Source: Bacteroidales bacterium (lineage in GTDB: Bacteria; Bacteroidota; Bacteroidia; Bacteroidales; Bacteroidaceae). From it: a stretch of 64,000 bases of DNA. The stretch covers positions 1 through 64,000 of the forward strand of contig SUXS01000015.1 of the NCBI GenBank assembly GCA_015060865.1. Direction: 5' to 3'. A program made the translations under genes and the position numbers. How positions within the stretch are numbered: position 1 is the first letter of the stretch; every line of letters starts with the position of its first letter. The notes beneath the pieces are model-generated. The model worked only from the letters and a program-made list of their open reading frames with translations. It was not told the origin of the DNA and did not search any database. Below, piece after piece: positions 9,923 to 19,092 of the stretch.

Positions 9923-9976
9923 CCACAGAAGGCCTTCGAAGTACGTCTGCGACGATTTCTTCGAAGGCTTCTATGG
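9923..9976. terminator. Imperfect hairpin between convergent genes
   Basis: Arms built on CCTTCGAAG/CTTCGAAGG extend outward to CCACAGAA and TTCTATGG, giving an 18-bp stem with one bulge and a loop of about 17 nt. It sits between the glutaredoxin-like gene and the convergent lipoprotein gene. Confidence 0.6.
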
Positions 9977-10100
9977 ATTTTGTGCTATTATCTTGGGGCA
10001 CAGACACTGACACTCAGATACAGCGAATAGAGACATCTGTTGTGACGGATGAGCCACAACTTGTTTTTAAACCTCCTCTCGCCGAATAGTTATGATAGCT

Positions 10101-11378
10101 TTATCTGTTGCTGACAGGCCGTACATACAATACTCCGCCACCATTGACTCCGTTTTCCTCATAGAAGTTATATTCCTTGCCCGTTTCGGGATGGGTCCAG
10201 GTAAACCTCCCAAGAAAAGAAGGATCATCAAAGAAACTCGGATAACCACCAGTATTATCAAAAACAGTATAATGAAAGTGTATATGAGTTAAAGGATTAA
10301 GGATAAGGCCATAATCGCAATAAATGTGAGTGCTTTCTGTCAACACCTCACCCGCTCCCAACTTTTTCTTGAGCTCTATCATGTCGGACCTGTACTTCTC
10401 ACTAATACGCTTTGCTTCCTTCATGCTTCGTGTATTCATGAGATCAGTCTCGTATTGTTCATTGCACCTTCTTGCCTCCTTTAGATTTCGAATCATATCA
10501 TTCGGAGCACTCAGATATACAGTTATATCATGTTCGGCACTCTTTTTAACGTATGGCAGGAAGATTACCGCTGTACCATCTGCTCTATCGCTGATGTAGA
10601 ATCCCTTAACTCCATTGTATACTCCAACTTTCCAAAAGGCCGCATCTTCCAATTCCCGCCACTCCTCTTCTGTAGGAATGCGGTATCCACTTCCTAAGGT
10701 ACGGGTTGCAACATCATAATCGGAATTTCCCAACCAATTATCACCAAATACATCATCGGGGACATAATCGGATTCACCATCAAAATTCTCAAAAGCACAA
10801 CACTGCTTCAACAAAGTCCCGGCAACTTCCGGCGCATCTGCCCCCATATTGCAGGTTGCCCACTTTACACTAAGACCCAAATCCACAAACTCACCTTCCG
10901 ACAATTGAAGGTCAGGAGTCACAAAGCTGCGGGTCTCGCCATTGTATCGCGAACCGCCCATGTTGGCATAGGCACGATAATAGTAGGTAGTCCCAGGCTC
11001 CAACAGTCCTTCACCCCCAGCGGAGAGGTCTGTCTCGAAGTGCCCGTTCGTAATACCGCTATATGACTCCACCCTGCGCGTTTCACTTGAGTTGAAATTG
11101 GGTTGAGAGGGAGTGAACTCTACGCCCATAGAGCTATATGCTCCCTGATACTCGGTATTTATCGATGACAGTATGGTGGCTCTCAAGGGCTTCACATTAC
11201 GGTAGCCACCGGTGGCCACCAAGCTGTTGCCCTTAATCTTGCCGTAATCATTGGTAGGGTCTACTGTAGTTTCATTATCGGTAATCCCATCTTCGTCGCT
11301 ACAAGCCTGCAAGGTGCAGAGAGAAAAGCCCAATGCCATAAAGAGAAAGAGCTTTTGCAATAATTTGAAGTTTATCAT
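10101..11378 (-). CDS. Lipoprotein with fibronectin-like and FISUMP-type domain
   Basis: Predicted surface or periplasmic lipoprotein of about 425 residues from the ATG at 11378 (MINFKLLQKLFLFMALGFSL, then QAC lipobox). A beta-rich module follows with TTYYYRAYANMGG, typical of fibronectin-like repeats in Bacteroidales lipoproteins. Next comes GEFVDLGLSVKWATCNMGAD and GYRIPTEEEWRELEDAAFW, the signature of the Fibrobacter succinogenes major paralogous domain. A charged helical stretch (NLKEARRCNEQYETDLMN, residues about 300-350) interrupts that domain and is unusual. The C-terminus returns to the paralogous pattern with VLYVRPVSNR. Function is unknown; relatives occur in multigene surface families. 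It follows an unusually long leader of about 375 nt. Confidence 0.8.
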   Translation of the reverse strand: MINFKLLQKLFLFMALGFSLCTLQACSDEDGITDNETTVDPTNDYGKIKGNSLVATGGYRNVKPLRATILSSINTEYQGAYSSMGVEFTPSQPNFNSSETRRVESYSGITNGHFETDLSAGGEGLLEPGTTYYYRAYANMGGSRYNGETRSFVTPDLQLSEGEFVDLGLSVKWATCNMGADAPEVAGTLLKQCCAFENFDGESDYVPDDVFGDNWLGNSDYDVATRTLGSGYRIPTEEEWRELEDAAFWKVGVYNGVKGFYISDRADGTAVIFLPYVKKSAEHDITVYLSAPNDMIRNLKEARRCNEQYETDLMNTRSMKEAKRISEKYRSDMIELKKKLGAGEVLTESTHIYCDYGLILNPLTHIHFHYTVFDNTGGYPSFFDDPSFLGRFTWTHPETGKEYNFYEENGVNGGGVLYVRPVSNR

Positions 11379-11753
11379 TGTAATTCTAATAAATAAGAAA
11401 AGGCGTGAAACCATCCGTTACTCGCCTAACTTCGGGTTACCGCCAAGTGACCGCACAACAAACAAGCAAAGAATAGCCCACGCCCAACGGACGTGAACTC
11501 TCAGTCAGCTTGCTCTCTGTTGTTGAATATTTTGGCGGCATTCGAAGTTAGAGAACAAGAGCCAAAAGCTCCAAATCTATTTATCAAGAACGGATAGTAC
11601 GCTTTTCGGGTTAATGATTTGTTTTTATTTGGCTTTATTTAAGCCTTGAAAGCAGTAATGCTTTGCATCACAAACCTTCGCGAAAGCGTCTGTCCGGGTT
11701 TATTCCATAGGCTATACGTTTTTGTTCGTTGTTAATACAATGTTCGTTTTCTG
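11379..11753 (-). ncRNA. Long structured leader candidate upstream of the FISUMP lipoprotein
   Basis: The transcript from the promoter at 11760-11791 would carry about 375 nt before the start codon. A 21-nt arm at 11426-11446 pairs with 11532-11551 as 9-bp and 7-bp helices around an internal loop (CTAACTTCG and CCGCCAA). GGCGTG at 11402-11407 pairs with CACGCC at 11479-11484. TCCGTT at 11414-11419 can pair either with AACGGA at 11486-11491 or with AACGGA at 11589-11594, so the pairings cross or exclude each other. No open frame explains the region. It could be a cis-regulatory RNA or a separate small RNA; no known family was recognised. Confidence 0.5.
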
Positions 11754-11759
11754 ATTCGG

Positions 11760-11791
11760 CAAAGATAGTGCAAGTTGAGCAAAATGCCAAA
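11760..11791 (-). promoter_or_regulatory. Promoter reading into the long leader
   Basis: Minus-strand TTTG (11788-11791), 20 bp, TATCTTTG (11760-11767): a near-perfect consensus about 380 bp from the nearest start codon. Confidence 0.7.
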
Positions 11792-12200
11792 TCTCAACGA
11801 GAGAAAGCAGTGGAGAAGTTACTTTTCCTTCACTGAGCGCAGATATGGGCATCAACATCGAGGCACAGATGAGTACAGGCATTCTTGAGCAAGCGCAAGC
11901 ATTGCCTTTCCCTTCGGACGGCGAACTACGTTTCCAAACGAAGTGCGGAGAAAAGTTTCAATTTGATATACTATGCGCTTCGCTTATAACGCCCCCACCC
12001 TACGGGCACCCACGACTCCGTCGTGCAGGGCGCTGCACTCCCCTCACTCAGCACGGCTTGGCATTTAGCCAACCCTCTGAAGGCTTCGTTCGCTATAAAC
12101 AGAGGGGGAGTTTGTAGAGCGCAAACAATCAATGATTAACCGCCAAGAATCTCACAAAACTTTATAATGCGTTTTCCCTGCCTGACAAATTAATTTTATT
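11792..12200. other. Intergenic region, possible decayed repeat, no convincing gene
   Basis: A 90-codon open frame (11845-12117, plus) has no recognisable domain and an odd composition. The second half (about 11990-12110) is GC-richer, with short complementary blocks (CCCCCACC near 11990, GAGGGGGAG near 12104), resembling intergenic repeat DNA. No tRNA or promoter was seen. Confidence 0.35.
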
Positions 12201-12284
12201 GTATGCTGGCCACCATACACCCGTATGCTCACCACCATACACGTGTATACAGGCCAGCATACAGGCGTATGATGAGCAGCGTAC
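12201..12284. repeat. 22-bp period array of palindromic units (4 units)
   Basis: Four 18-bp units start exactly 22 bp apart (12201, 12223, 12245, 12267): GTATGCTGGCCACCATAC, GTATGCTCACCACCATAC, GTATACAGGCCAGCATAC, GTATGATGAGCAGCGTAC. All begin GTA and end TAC; the 4-bp spacers differ. The 5' half of unit 1 is the exact complement of the 3' half of unit 3. Confidence 0.8.
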
Positions 12285-12392
12285 AATAACTTGAATGAGG
12301 TGTACTGAAAAAAATGCAAAAACCCTTGCAAGAAATATGTTAGGAATAGTTCTTATATCACGTTAATTAAGCCAGCAATGGGATTACATGAA

Positions 12393-13655
12393 TCATGCGT
12401 ACTTACGCGGATAGTTAAAGAGAATAGCTATTGTTGCCGCCACACCCAGTAACATTGGGTAGTATAGGTAGCCCATGATATCAAAAGGAGATATAGATGC
12501 CAGTCCTGCCGCCATCAGTAGCTGAGCGCCATAAGGGATAAGCCCCTGAGCAAAGCAGCTGAAGGTATCGAGCAGTGAGGCACTCATCCGACGGTCTACC
12601 CCATAACGGTCCGCAATATCGCGTGCCATAGGGCCCACAGTGATCAAGGCTACCGTATTGTTTGCCGTACAGATATCGGCAAATATCACAAGCAAAGCAA
12701 TAGTAAACTTTGCACCTCTACGACCATTGATGCGCTGCGTCAGGATACGGATAAGATAATCTATTCCACCTCCTTGTCTCATGAGAGCCAACATACCTCC
12801 CGCCAGAAGGGTTACAATGATAAGTTCGCTCATGCTCAAGACTCCCTCTCCCATACAGCTCATACAGCCCATGAAATCAAAGCCACCACTCAGCATGCCG
12901 ATGACGGCTGCCAGTACAATGCCTATGGAGAGCACTGCAAGCACATTCATCCCCGACACGGCCAACACAAGTACAGCCAGATAGGGAATCACCTTATACC
13001 ATCCATTCAAAGTAACATCGGCTGGGGCCTCCACTTGAACACCTATGGCAATATAGATGACCAGTGCTATTAGTGCCGCAGGTAGGGCTATATAGATATT
13101 TGCCTTGAACTTATCATTCATGCGGCACTGTTGAGTCTGCGTTGCCACGATGGTGGTGTCAGAGATGAACGAGAGATTATCGCCAAAGAATGAGCCTCCT
13201 ACTACCAGTGCCACTATCAGCGGCAACGACGTACCCGTCTGCTCAGCAATACCTACAGCAACTGGAGTGAGAGCCACCACAGTACCTACCGAAGTGCCAA
13301 TGGAGAGTGACACGAAGCATGCGGCCAGAAAAAGTCCTGGTAAGAGCATGGAGTCAGGCAAACACATCAGGGTCAGATTGACGGTGGCATCAATGGCTCC
13401 CATCTCACTCGCCAATCTTGCAAAAGCACCCGCGAGGATAAAAATCCAGACCATCAACATCAAGTTCTCGTCGCCCGCACCACGGGAGAAGACAGTTATA
13501 CGCTCCTTGAGCTTGAGGCGAGGAGTGATGCACACGGCATATACCGAAGCTATCAGGAAAGCTATGGTCAACGGTACTTTGTAGAAATCACCAGCCAGCA
13601 GCGAACCTACAAGATACACTGCCATAAATACAAGTATAGGAGATAGAGATAGCAT
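12393..13655 (-). CDS. NhaC-family Na+/H+ antiporter
   Basis: Inner-membrane protein of 420 residues with about ten or eleven hydrophobic segments. Family hallmarks include GTSVGTVVALTPVAVGIA near residue 120, GGSFFGDNLSFISDTTIVAT near 150, and FADICTANNTVALITVGPMA in the second repeat. These polar residues in broken helices match the NhaC/ArsB-like ion-transporter fold. The likely role is sodium-for-proton exchange, or possibly amino acid-coupled exchange, since some NhaC relatives export other substrates. It sits alone, with an acyl-ACP thioesterase 75 bp upstream on the same strand and the 22-bp array just downstream. Confidence 0.88.
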   Translation of the reverse strand: MLSLSPILVFMAVYLVGSLLAGDFYKVPLTIAFLIASVYAVCITPRLKLKERITVFSRGAGDENLMLMVWIFILAGAFARLASEMGAIDATVNLTLMCLPDSMLLPGLFLAACFVSLSIGTSVGTVVALTPVAVGIAEQTGTSLPLIVALVVGGSFFGDNLSFISDTTIVATQTQQCRMNDKFKANIYIALPAALIALVIYIAIGVQVEAPADVTLNGWYKVIPYLAVLVLAVSGMNVLAVLSIGIVLAAVIGMLSGGFDFMGCMSCMGEGVLSMSELIIVTLLAGGMLALMRQGGGIDYLIRILTQRINGRRGAKFTIALLVIFADICTANNTVALITVGPMARDIADRYGVDRRMSASLLDTFSCFAQGLIPYGAQLLMAAGLASISPFDIMGYLYYPMLLGVAATIAILFNYPRKYA

Positions 13656-13730
13656 GAATTTGTGTTTAGCGTGAGGGTTGAGAGTGCCATACGGATGGCA
13701 ACATACTAAAGCCCGAAACCCCTGACAAAC

Positions 13731-14474
13731 TTAACTAAATATAATCTTTGCACGGCAAGCCACATCACCAGCCTCCTTGCGTATCTCCACATCGTACTCG
13801 TGATTGTCATCCATCTTGTCCATATACACAAAAAGGCGCTCACGATAGAAGCACTCTGCACTATAGCTCACCTCTACGCGACGTATAGTATGCGTACGGA
13901 ATATATCAAGCGGCAGTTCATTAAGGATATGTTCAATATACTTCACACTGTTTAGATGCCCATTGTAGTCGATATCGCAATAGAGCGGCATAAACTCGCC
14001 TGTAGGTTCCGTAGCAGCAACACGTGCACGACTTACTCCTTTGATGGGGCACTCTTCATCGCAACAGTAGGCTGCAAGCTCACCATCATAGAGTGTAGTG
14101 AGATCGGCAGGCTGACGGGTCGCCACATCAATGAGTGCCCAAGTGGTACGTGCATAGCCAATAGCACGTCCGTCGGCCGAGAGCACACGGAAATTACGCG
14201 AAGTGAAAAGGCGGCTTACGTTTTCCACCCAAGTCTCCACGTAATAGAGATCGCCCTCACCCGGATATTCGTATATCTCAATAGCCAATCGTGAAAGCAC
14301 CCAAGTCTTACCATCGGCACTCAGACGTGCTTTACCGAACCCTCGTTCATCGGCATGGTTACCTGCGGTGATGAGCATCTTGTTGGCAAGGAAGCCGAAC
14401 GAAAGTCCTCCGGTATAGTCGATCTGGAAAGTCTCTACTTCAAAAGGATATTTTCCTATAAACGATTTCTTCAT
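13731..14474 (-). CDS. Acyl-ACP thioesterase
   Basis: Double hot-dog thioesterase of 247 residues that would release fatty acids from acyl carrier protein in the cytoplasm. The N-terminal hot-dog has QIDYTGGLSFGFLANKMLITAG, then KTWVLSRLAIEIYEYP and YYVETWVENVSRLFTSRNFRV. The second hot-dog has the catalytic-region DIDYNGHLNSVKYIEHILN and VEVSYSAECFYRERLFVYM. Length and order match the bacterial family with Pfam name Acyl-ACP_TE. It may be co-transcribed with the downstream nhaC-like gene (75-bp gap). Confidence 0.88.
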   Translation of the reverse strand: MKKSFIGKYPFEVETFQIDYTGGLSFGFLANKMLITAGNHADERGFGKARLSADGKTWVLSRLAIEIYEYPGEGDLYYVETWVENVSRLFTSRNFRVLSADGRAIGYARTTWALIDVATRQPADLTTLYDGELAAYCCDEECPIKGVSRARVAATEPTGEFMPLYCDIDYNGHLNSVKYIEHILNELPLDIFRTHTIRRVEVSYSAECFYRERLFVYMDKMDDNHEYDVEIRKEAGDVACRAKIIFS

Positions 14475-14536
14475 ATTATTTTATTTTCAATTCCCAAAAA
14501 TTAATGATATCACCTTTCGCTATAATATCGTAGGCA

Positions 14537-17500
14537 TCATTTGATCATCACTTTGCGTCCCTTGTATATATATATGCCTCGCTGTGGGCTCTGTACTGGA
14601 CGCCCCATCAAGTCATAGTAAGGAGTCTCATCGCCCTCCACTTCGAGCATATCGATACCGGAAGCCACCTTTACACGTACGCATCCGTCAGTGGTGAAGG
14701 TGCTATAGTCCCACTCTAGCCCTTCACCCGGCGTCTCCTGTATGAAGGCCGGGGTACCACTCAAGGTCACTTTTCCTTGACCTTTAAGTACCTGGATAGA
14801 ATCTCCTGCCGTCCATACGGCATCATTGGTAAATGAGATATCAAACACGGGAGAGATGAACTTAGCCGTGCCAGTAACCTCGTAACCATCGACATACATC
14901 TTCGTCGCAGACTTACGTACACGTACCTGCACCACACCTCCACGGTTAACCGTCAGGTTGCCATTCACAGTCAAGCGGGTATTGGGCAGTCCCGATTTGC
15001 TTGAAGCCAACACCCCCTCCTTCTCGACGGTGACATTGCTGGCGATGCCCTTGCCGTAGAGCTTACCGCCACTCTTGACGGTGGTGAGGCCTGTGGTATA
15101 GGCCTTCGCTGTGTTGGCTGCCTCGATGGCTCCACCATAGATGTTTACAGGGCAGGCGTTGCTGCTGCCGGTGAGGGTCATGGTGCCCTCTCCATACTTG
15201 TTGAGCACGGCTCGGTTGCCGAGTATGCCTGCGAAACTGAAGTCGGTATCCAGGTAGCCCACGTTGTAGGTGCCCGTACCTACCGAGCAGGTGGTGGAGG
15301 TGCTGGTGAGTGCACCCATCGTGGTGGTGTAGTTTGCCTCCTCCTTGTCTGAAGAGAAGTGGGCAAGGTATACATCGTTGAGTAATGTGACGGTGGCGTG
15401 CTGCAGGTTGGTGGCCTGGCGCAGGCGGAACTGGCTGCCCGTGGCAGTGACTGTGCCGTGGAAGTTGGCCATATTGGCGCGTATGTCGCCACGCACATAG
15501 GGGAACGACAGAGCCAGGGTGCCCTCTCCGCTGAAGCTGCCGCTCACCTGGCAACGCTGGCCAAGGTTGAGCGAGAGACGGCGGCTCTTGTCGATGGTGA
15601 CGGCGTAGTTGAAGTTGGGCACGGTGGAGCTGCTGTTGGCATTGAAGATGGTGATGGTGCTGTTGCCCTGCACATGTATCTTGGAGCCGAGCTTGCCGAA
15701 GGTGGTGTTCCATGAGCCCATAGCCAGGGTGCCCGCCTTGAGGATGGTGCCTCCTGTCCAGGTGTTGTTGCCGGCATAGGTGATGTTGAGCTGTCCGGTT
15801 CCTGTCTTCACCAGTGTACCTTCACCGTTGATGACTCCCTTCAGTGAGGTGGCTCCCGAGGCAATCTGTATGGTGGCGGTGTCGAGCAGCGTCAGGTTAC
15901 GGTTGGTGGCGGTGTTGCCATTGTTTACTATAAGGGTGGCCTTACCTATCTGCCAATTGCCTGTGGCGGACGATGCAGCGCCAAGCGAACTGGCCATGCC
16001 GCCATCGGCAAGCTCCTTCACGGTCACGCTACCGTCATGGATGAGGGTAGGACCGGTGTAGTTGCTCTTGGTGGTTTCGAGGATGAGCTTGCCGCTGCCC
16101 TCCTTGATGAGCGAACCGCTACCACTGAGGCCACCGTCGCCCTTGAAGGTGTAGCTCTTCTCATCGTTGTCGATGGTGACCTTGCTGATGGGCATGAGGT
16201 CGTCGATGGTAATGACGGTGTTGGTAGCCTCGTCGGTGAACTCTACCTCGTCGCCTGCCACAAACTCGGTGGTGTCGGTGCCAAGGAGGAAGTTGGGAGT
16301 CTGATAGTCCCAAGTGCTGCTGGTGTGGCCACTCCATATCACGCCTTGTGCGGCACTGCGCTGGGCATTGATGACGAGGTAGATGGCCTTGTCTTCGTGG
16401 ACAATCTCGTAGGAGAGTCCTGTGAGGCCTCGTACGGAGAAGTTGGCCTTGCCCGTGAGTTGGCCTGTATACTCAATGAGCTTGAACTTGCCTGGTTGCA
16501 CGTCGATCTCGGCAGGTACGATGGTAAATATAGCTGGGGCTGACAAGCCGAGGTCGCCCTCTACCTTGATGAGGTCGGCACTTTGGCTACCCTCGGCAGT
16601 GGTGATGTCCATCTCCATATATACCTTGCGGTCGAGCTTGAGACCCTGCTTGAAGGTCATCTGCTCGGTAGGCATCAGGCGGCATCCCTCATAATGGAGG
16701 GCGCCCTCGAAGCTGATGGCGTTGACGATAGCCTTGCCGCTGAGGGTGCCGCGGGCACGGAGGTTGACGTCTCCCTTAATCTCTCCATTGACCTCAAGCG
16801 TACCTTCAGAGATGTAGGTGGTGCCTGTGTAGTCGAGCGGAACATTGGCCACGAGGGTTCCCTGCTGGCTCTTCCATAGCTCCATATCACCGGTGAGACT
16901 GCCTGTGCCGCTGAGTGTGACGCGCTGTCCCTTCGTGGGCATGGCATAGAGCACGGAGGGCTGCATGGCAGTGTTCACACTGACAGAGGCGTCGGTGTTG
17001 AGGTCGATGAGCAGGCTCTTGCCATCGGCATAGGCAGCTGCCTCGGAGCGCTCATAGTTGGAGAAGCTGTCGGTGCCCTTCCATACGAGGTCGGTGACCA
17101 TGGTGGGAGGCAGCTGCGGACGTGGCATGTTGTAGCCTAAGTAGAAGCCCGGGTTGGGGCTTTGGTAATATCCCTTGGTGGTGCACTGCATGCGGTAGGC
17201 GGGGTCTTCCTGCAGGGAGTAGATGTTGTCTACTGTGGTGGTGTAGTCGGTAGTGAAGCCTACGATACCTACGCATACGCCATTCTCCTTGTGGAGCAGC
17301 ACCAGCTCTTCGCGCCAGTCGCCTATGATGTCGCCCCAGAAGGCGGCACGCTTGGCATATACGGTGACGTAGCGCCAGCCGCTGAGCTTGGCAATCTCGA
17401 TGAGGCGTCCTTTGTAGAAGTCCTGGATATATACGTTGTAATGGCTGTCGCTTGACTGCACAATCTCGCGGTCGAGCTCACCGTCCCACCAGATGCCTTC

Positions 17501-18964
17501 AGTGGGGTAGGGTGCTGTGTGCTCGGGGATGAGGTCGCCCTTGGCATTGTAAACGCCGCCCATGGTGCTCCACATCTCCCAGCCGAGGTGGTTGGGGTCT
17601 ACGTCCATACATTCGCCACGGCCCACGTCGCCCACTGCGGAGAGATACCATCGCTTGATGCTCTCGCCCGTAGCGGCATCGTAGAGAATCTGGCCGAGCA
17701 TGTCGCCGGCATTCTGCTGTATGGCAAAGGTCTCGAGGCCCGGGCGCTCGGGGTCGATGTCGCTGGTGCGGAAGCGATCGCCATGGGCAATACCGGGGGT
17801 GTTGAGGGTAGAGCCGTCGTGGTCCATCGTGTAGCCGCCTGTCTGCATCTCGTCGCGGCCGTCGCCGTCGACATCGGCAATACGTATCTGATGGAAGGCA
17901 GGGCCTCCGGTTTTCTTGCAGAAGAGCTCCTTCCACGCACCGGCCTTGCCAGTGCTGAAGTCGAAGGCGAAGGCACTGTTGTGGTAGTTGTGGCTGCCGT
18001 TGCTGTTGCGTGTGTGCCACTCCATAATCATGGCGGGGTGTATGCCGTCGGGGTAGAATACGCCTACATGTCCTACGTGCTTGTTGTACTCGTCGCCCAT
18101 GAGTGCCGCGCGGTTGGTGCGGTTGTATGAGTTGTTGTAGGTCTGCTCCACGCTGCACTTCTCTGCTCCCGTCATACCATCCACGACGGTCATGTAGCGC
18201 GGTGCATTCTTTGCTGATTGTATCTCATAGTCGATGATGCCGTCACCGTCGGTGTCGCCCGTGGTGAGTCCGTTGACGTAGAGGCCGAAGGTCTTCTTCC
18301 CGGCATCCCAGAACTGGGTGCCGTCGCTTGTCTGGCACACCACGTCGGCCTTGCCGTCGCAGTCCATGTCGTAGGCCAGTATCATATCGTCCTGTCCGGC
18401 ACAGCTGAGCTCGTTGGGGCCGAGCTTCACCGTCCACAGGTGCTCGCCTGTGCGCAAGTATCCTTCGATATAGTTGTCGAGCCCGGTAGACACGCTCTTG
18501 CGGTTCACTACGTAGTCCATCTCACCGTCGCCGTCGAGGTCGGCTGGCCATACATAGTCGGTAGAGTATCCTGAGGCTGTGAGGGGCGATGCGTCGAAGC
18601 GGATGCTCATGAACATGTTGCGTAGGTCGCGGCTCGCCACCTTGTAGGGTGTGCTCAGCGCCGATTCCTTTCCGTCAGCGACCACGCTCACCGCTACCTC
18701 GCTCCCTATGGGCACCTTAGCAGTGTTGGTGGCATAGTTGGTGTTGGCTACGGGCGAAGAGGTGATCTTGTTGCCGTTTACATATATATTATAGGTGGCG
18801 TTCTCGGGCTCTTGAGCCAAGCGTCGCCATGTAACGGTAGCCGATGAGCCATTTACTGCCACTACCACACCGCGTCCCAAGGGTTGCTGGATGCGTTGGG
18901 CCATCAGAGAAGAAACCATAAGGGAGAAAAATAACGTAAAAATTAGGGGCGAGATTCTTTTCAT
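14537..18964 (-). CDS. PL11 rhamnogalacturonan lyase with beta-strand repeats and type IX tail
   Basis: Secreted protein of 1475 residues. Signal peptide MKRISPLIFTLFFSLMVSSL, then a fibronectin-like module (ATYNIYVNGNKITSSPV), then a PL11 rhamnogalacturonan lyase propeller from about 110 to 620 with Asp-rich calcium loops (WPADLDGDGEMDYVVNRK, DTDGDGIIDYE, IADVDGDGRDEM). The middle third holds autotransporter-associated beta-strand repeats (GSGSLIKEGSGKLIL, GEGTLVKTGTGQLNITYAG, GEGTMTLTGSSN). The end, YDLMGRPVQSPQRGIYIYKG then RKVMIK, is a type IX secretion C-terminal signal. It would cleave the RG-I pectin backbone at the cell surface; with the GH51 and GH35 enzymes it suggests pectin side-chain use. 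The PL11-plus-beta-repeat architecture is uncommon. Divergent from mnmE. Confidence 0.92.
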   Translation of the reverse strand: MKRISPLIFTLFFSLMVSSLMAQRIQQPLGRGVVVAVNGSSATVTWRRLAQEPENATYNIYVNGNKITSSPVANTNYATNTAKVPIGSEVAVSVVADGKESALSTPYKVASRDLRNMFMSIRFDASPLTASGYSTDYVWPADLDGDGEMDYVVNRKSVSTGLDNYIEGYLRTGEHLWTVKLGPNELSCAGQDDMILAYDMDCDGKADVVCQTSDGTQFWDAGKKTFGLYVNGLTTGDTDGDGIIDYEIQSAKNAPRYMTVVDGMTGAEKCSVEQTYNNSYNRTNRAALMGDEYNKHVGHVGVFYPDGIHPAMIMEWHTRNSNGSHNYHNSAFAFDFSTGKAGAWKELFCKKTGGPAFHQIRIADVDGDGRDEMQTGGYTMDHDGSTLNTPGIAHGDRFRTSDIDPERPGLETFAIQQNAGDMLGQILYDAATGESIKRWYLSAVGDVGRGECMDVDPNHLGWEMWSTMGGVYNAKGDLIPEHTAPYPTEGIWWDGELDREIVQSSDSHYNVYIQDFYKGRLIEIAKLSGWRYVTVYAKRAAFWGDIIGDWREELVLLHKENGVCVGIVGFTTDYTTTVDNIYSLQEDPAYRMQCTTKGYYQSPNPGFYLGYNMPRPQLPPTMVTDLVWKGTDSFSNYERSEAAAYADGKSLLIDLNTDASVSVNTAMQPSVLYAMPTKGQRVTLSGTGSLTGDMELWKSQQGTLVANVPLDYTGTTYISEGTLEVNGEIKGDVNLRARGTLSGKAIVNAISFEGALHYEGCRLMPTEQMTFKQGLKLDRKVYMEMDITTAEGSQSADLIKVEGDLGLSAPAIFTIVPAEIDVQPGKFKLIEYTGQLTGKANFSVRGLTGLSYEIVHEDKAIYLVINAQRSAAQGVIWSGHTSSTWDYQTPNFLLGTDTTEFVAGDEVEFTDEATNTVITIDDLMPISKVTIDNDEKSYTFKGDGGLSGSGSLIKEGSGKLILETTKSNYTGPTLIHDGSVTVKELADGGMASSLGAASSATGNWQIGKATLIVNNGNTATNRNLTLLDTATIQIASGATSLKGVINGEGTLVKTGTGQLNITYAGNNTWTGGTILKAGTLAMGSWNTTFGKLGSKIHVQGNSTITIFNANSSSTVPNFNYAVTIDKSRRLSLNLGQRCQVSGSFSGEGTLALSFPYVRGDIRANMANFHGTVTATGSQFRLRQATNLQHATVTLLNDVYLAHFSSDKEEANYTTTMGALTSTSTTCSVGTGTYNVGYLDTDFSFAGILGNRAVLNKYGEGTMTLTGSSNACPVNIYGGAIEAANTAKAYTTGLTTVKSGGKLYGKGIASNVTVEKEGVLASSKSGLPNTRLTVNGNLTVNRGGVVQVRVRKSATKMYVDGYEVTGTAKFISPVFDISFTNDAVWTAGDSIQVLKGQGKVTLSGTPAFIQETPGEGLEWDYSTFTTDGCVRVKVASGIDMLEVEGDETPYYDLMGRPVQSPQRGIYIYKGRKVMIK

Positions 18965-19028
18965 AGTTTGATTATTTATAGTATTTTATCTTACAAAAGT
19001 ACAGCATTTCACTTGAAATCCCTCTACT

Positions 19029-19062
19029 TTTGATAAAAATTTATAAATAATCTGTATATTTG
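19029..19062 (+). promoter_or_regulatory. Promoter of mnmE
   Basis: TTTG (19029-19032), 22 bp, TATATTTG (19055-19062). The spacing is slightly long. The ATG is 30 bp downstream. Confidence 0.6.
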
Positions 19063-19092
19063 TCCTACGAAACTACAATCACAAATATCATC

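Noticed and set aside
11845..12117. 90-codon plus-strand frame in the long gap
   Set aside because: No domain, promoter or ribosome binding site; the second half looks like GC-rich repeat DNA.
14900..18574. Several long frames on both strands within the PL11 gene (for example 15063-15713, 17499-18158, 17519-18130)
   Set aside because: They are antisense or out-of-frame shadows in GC-rich coding sequence; their proteins are low-complexity and match nothing.
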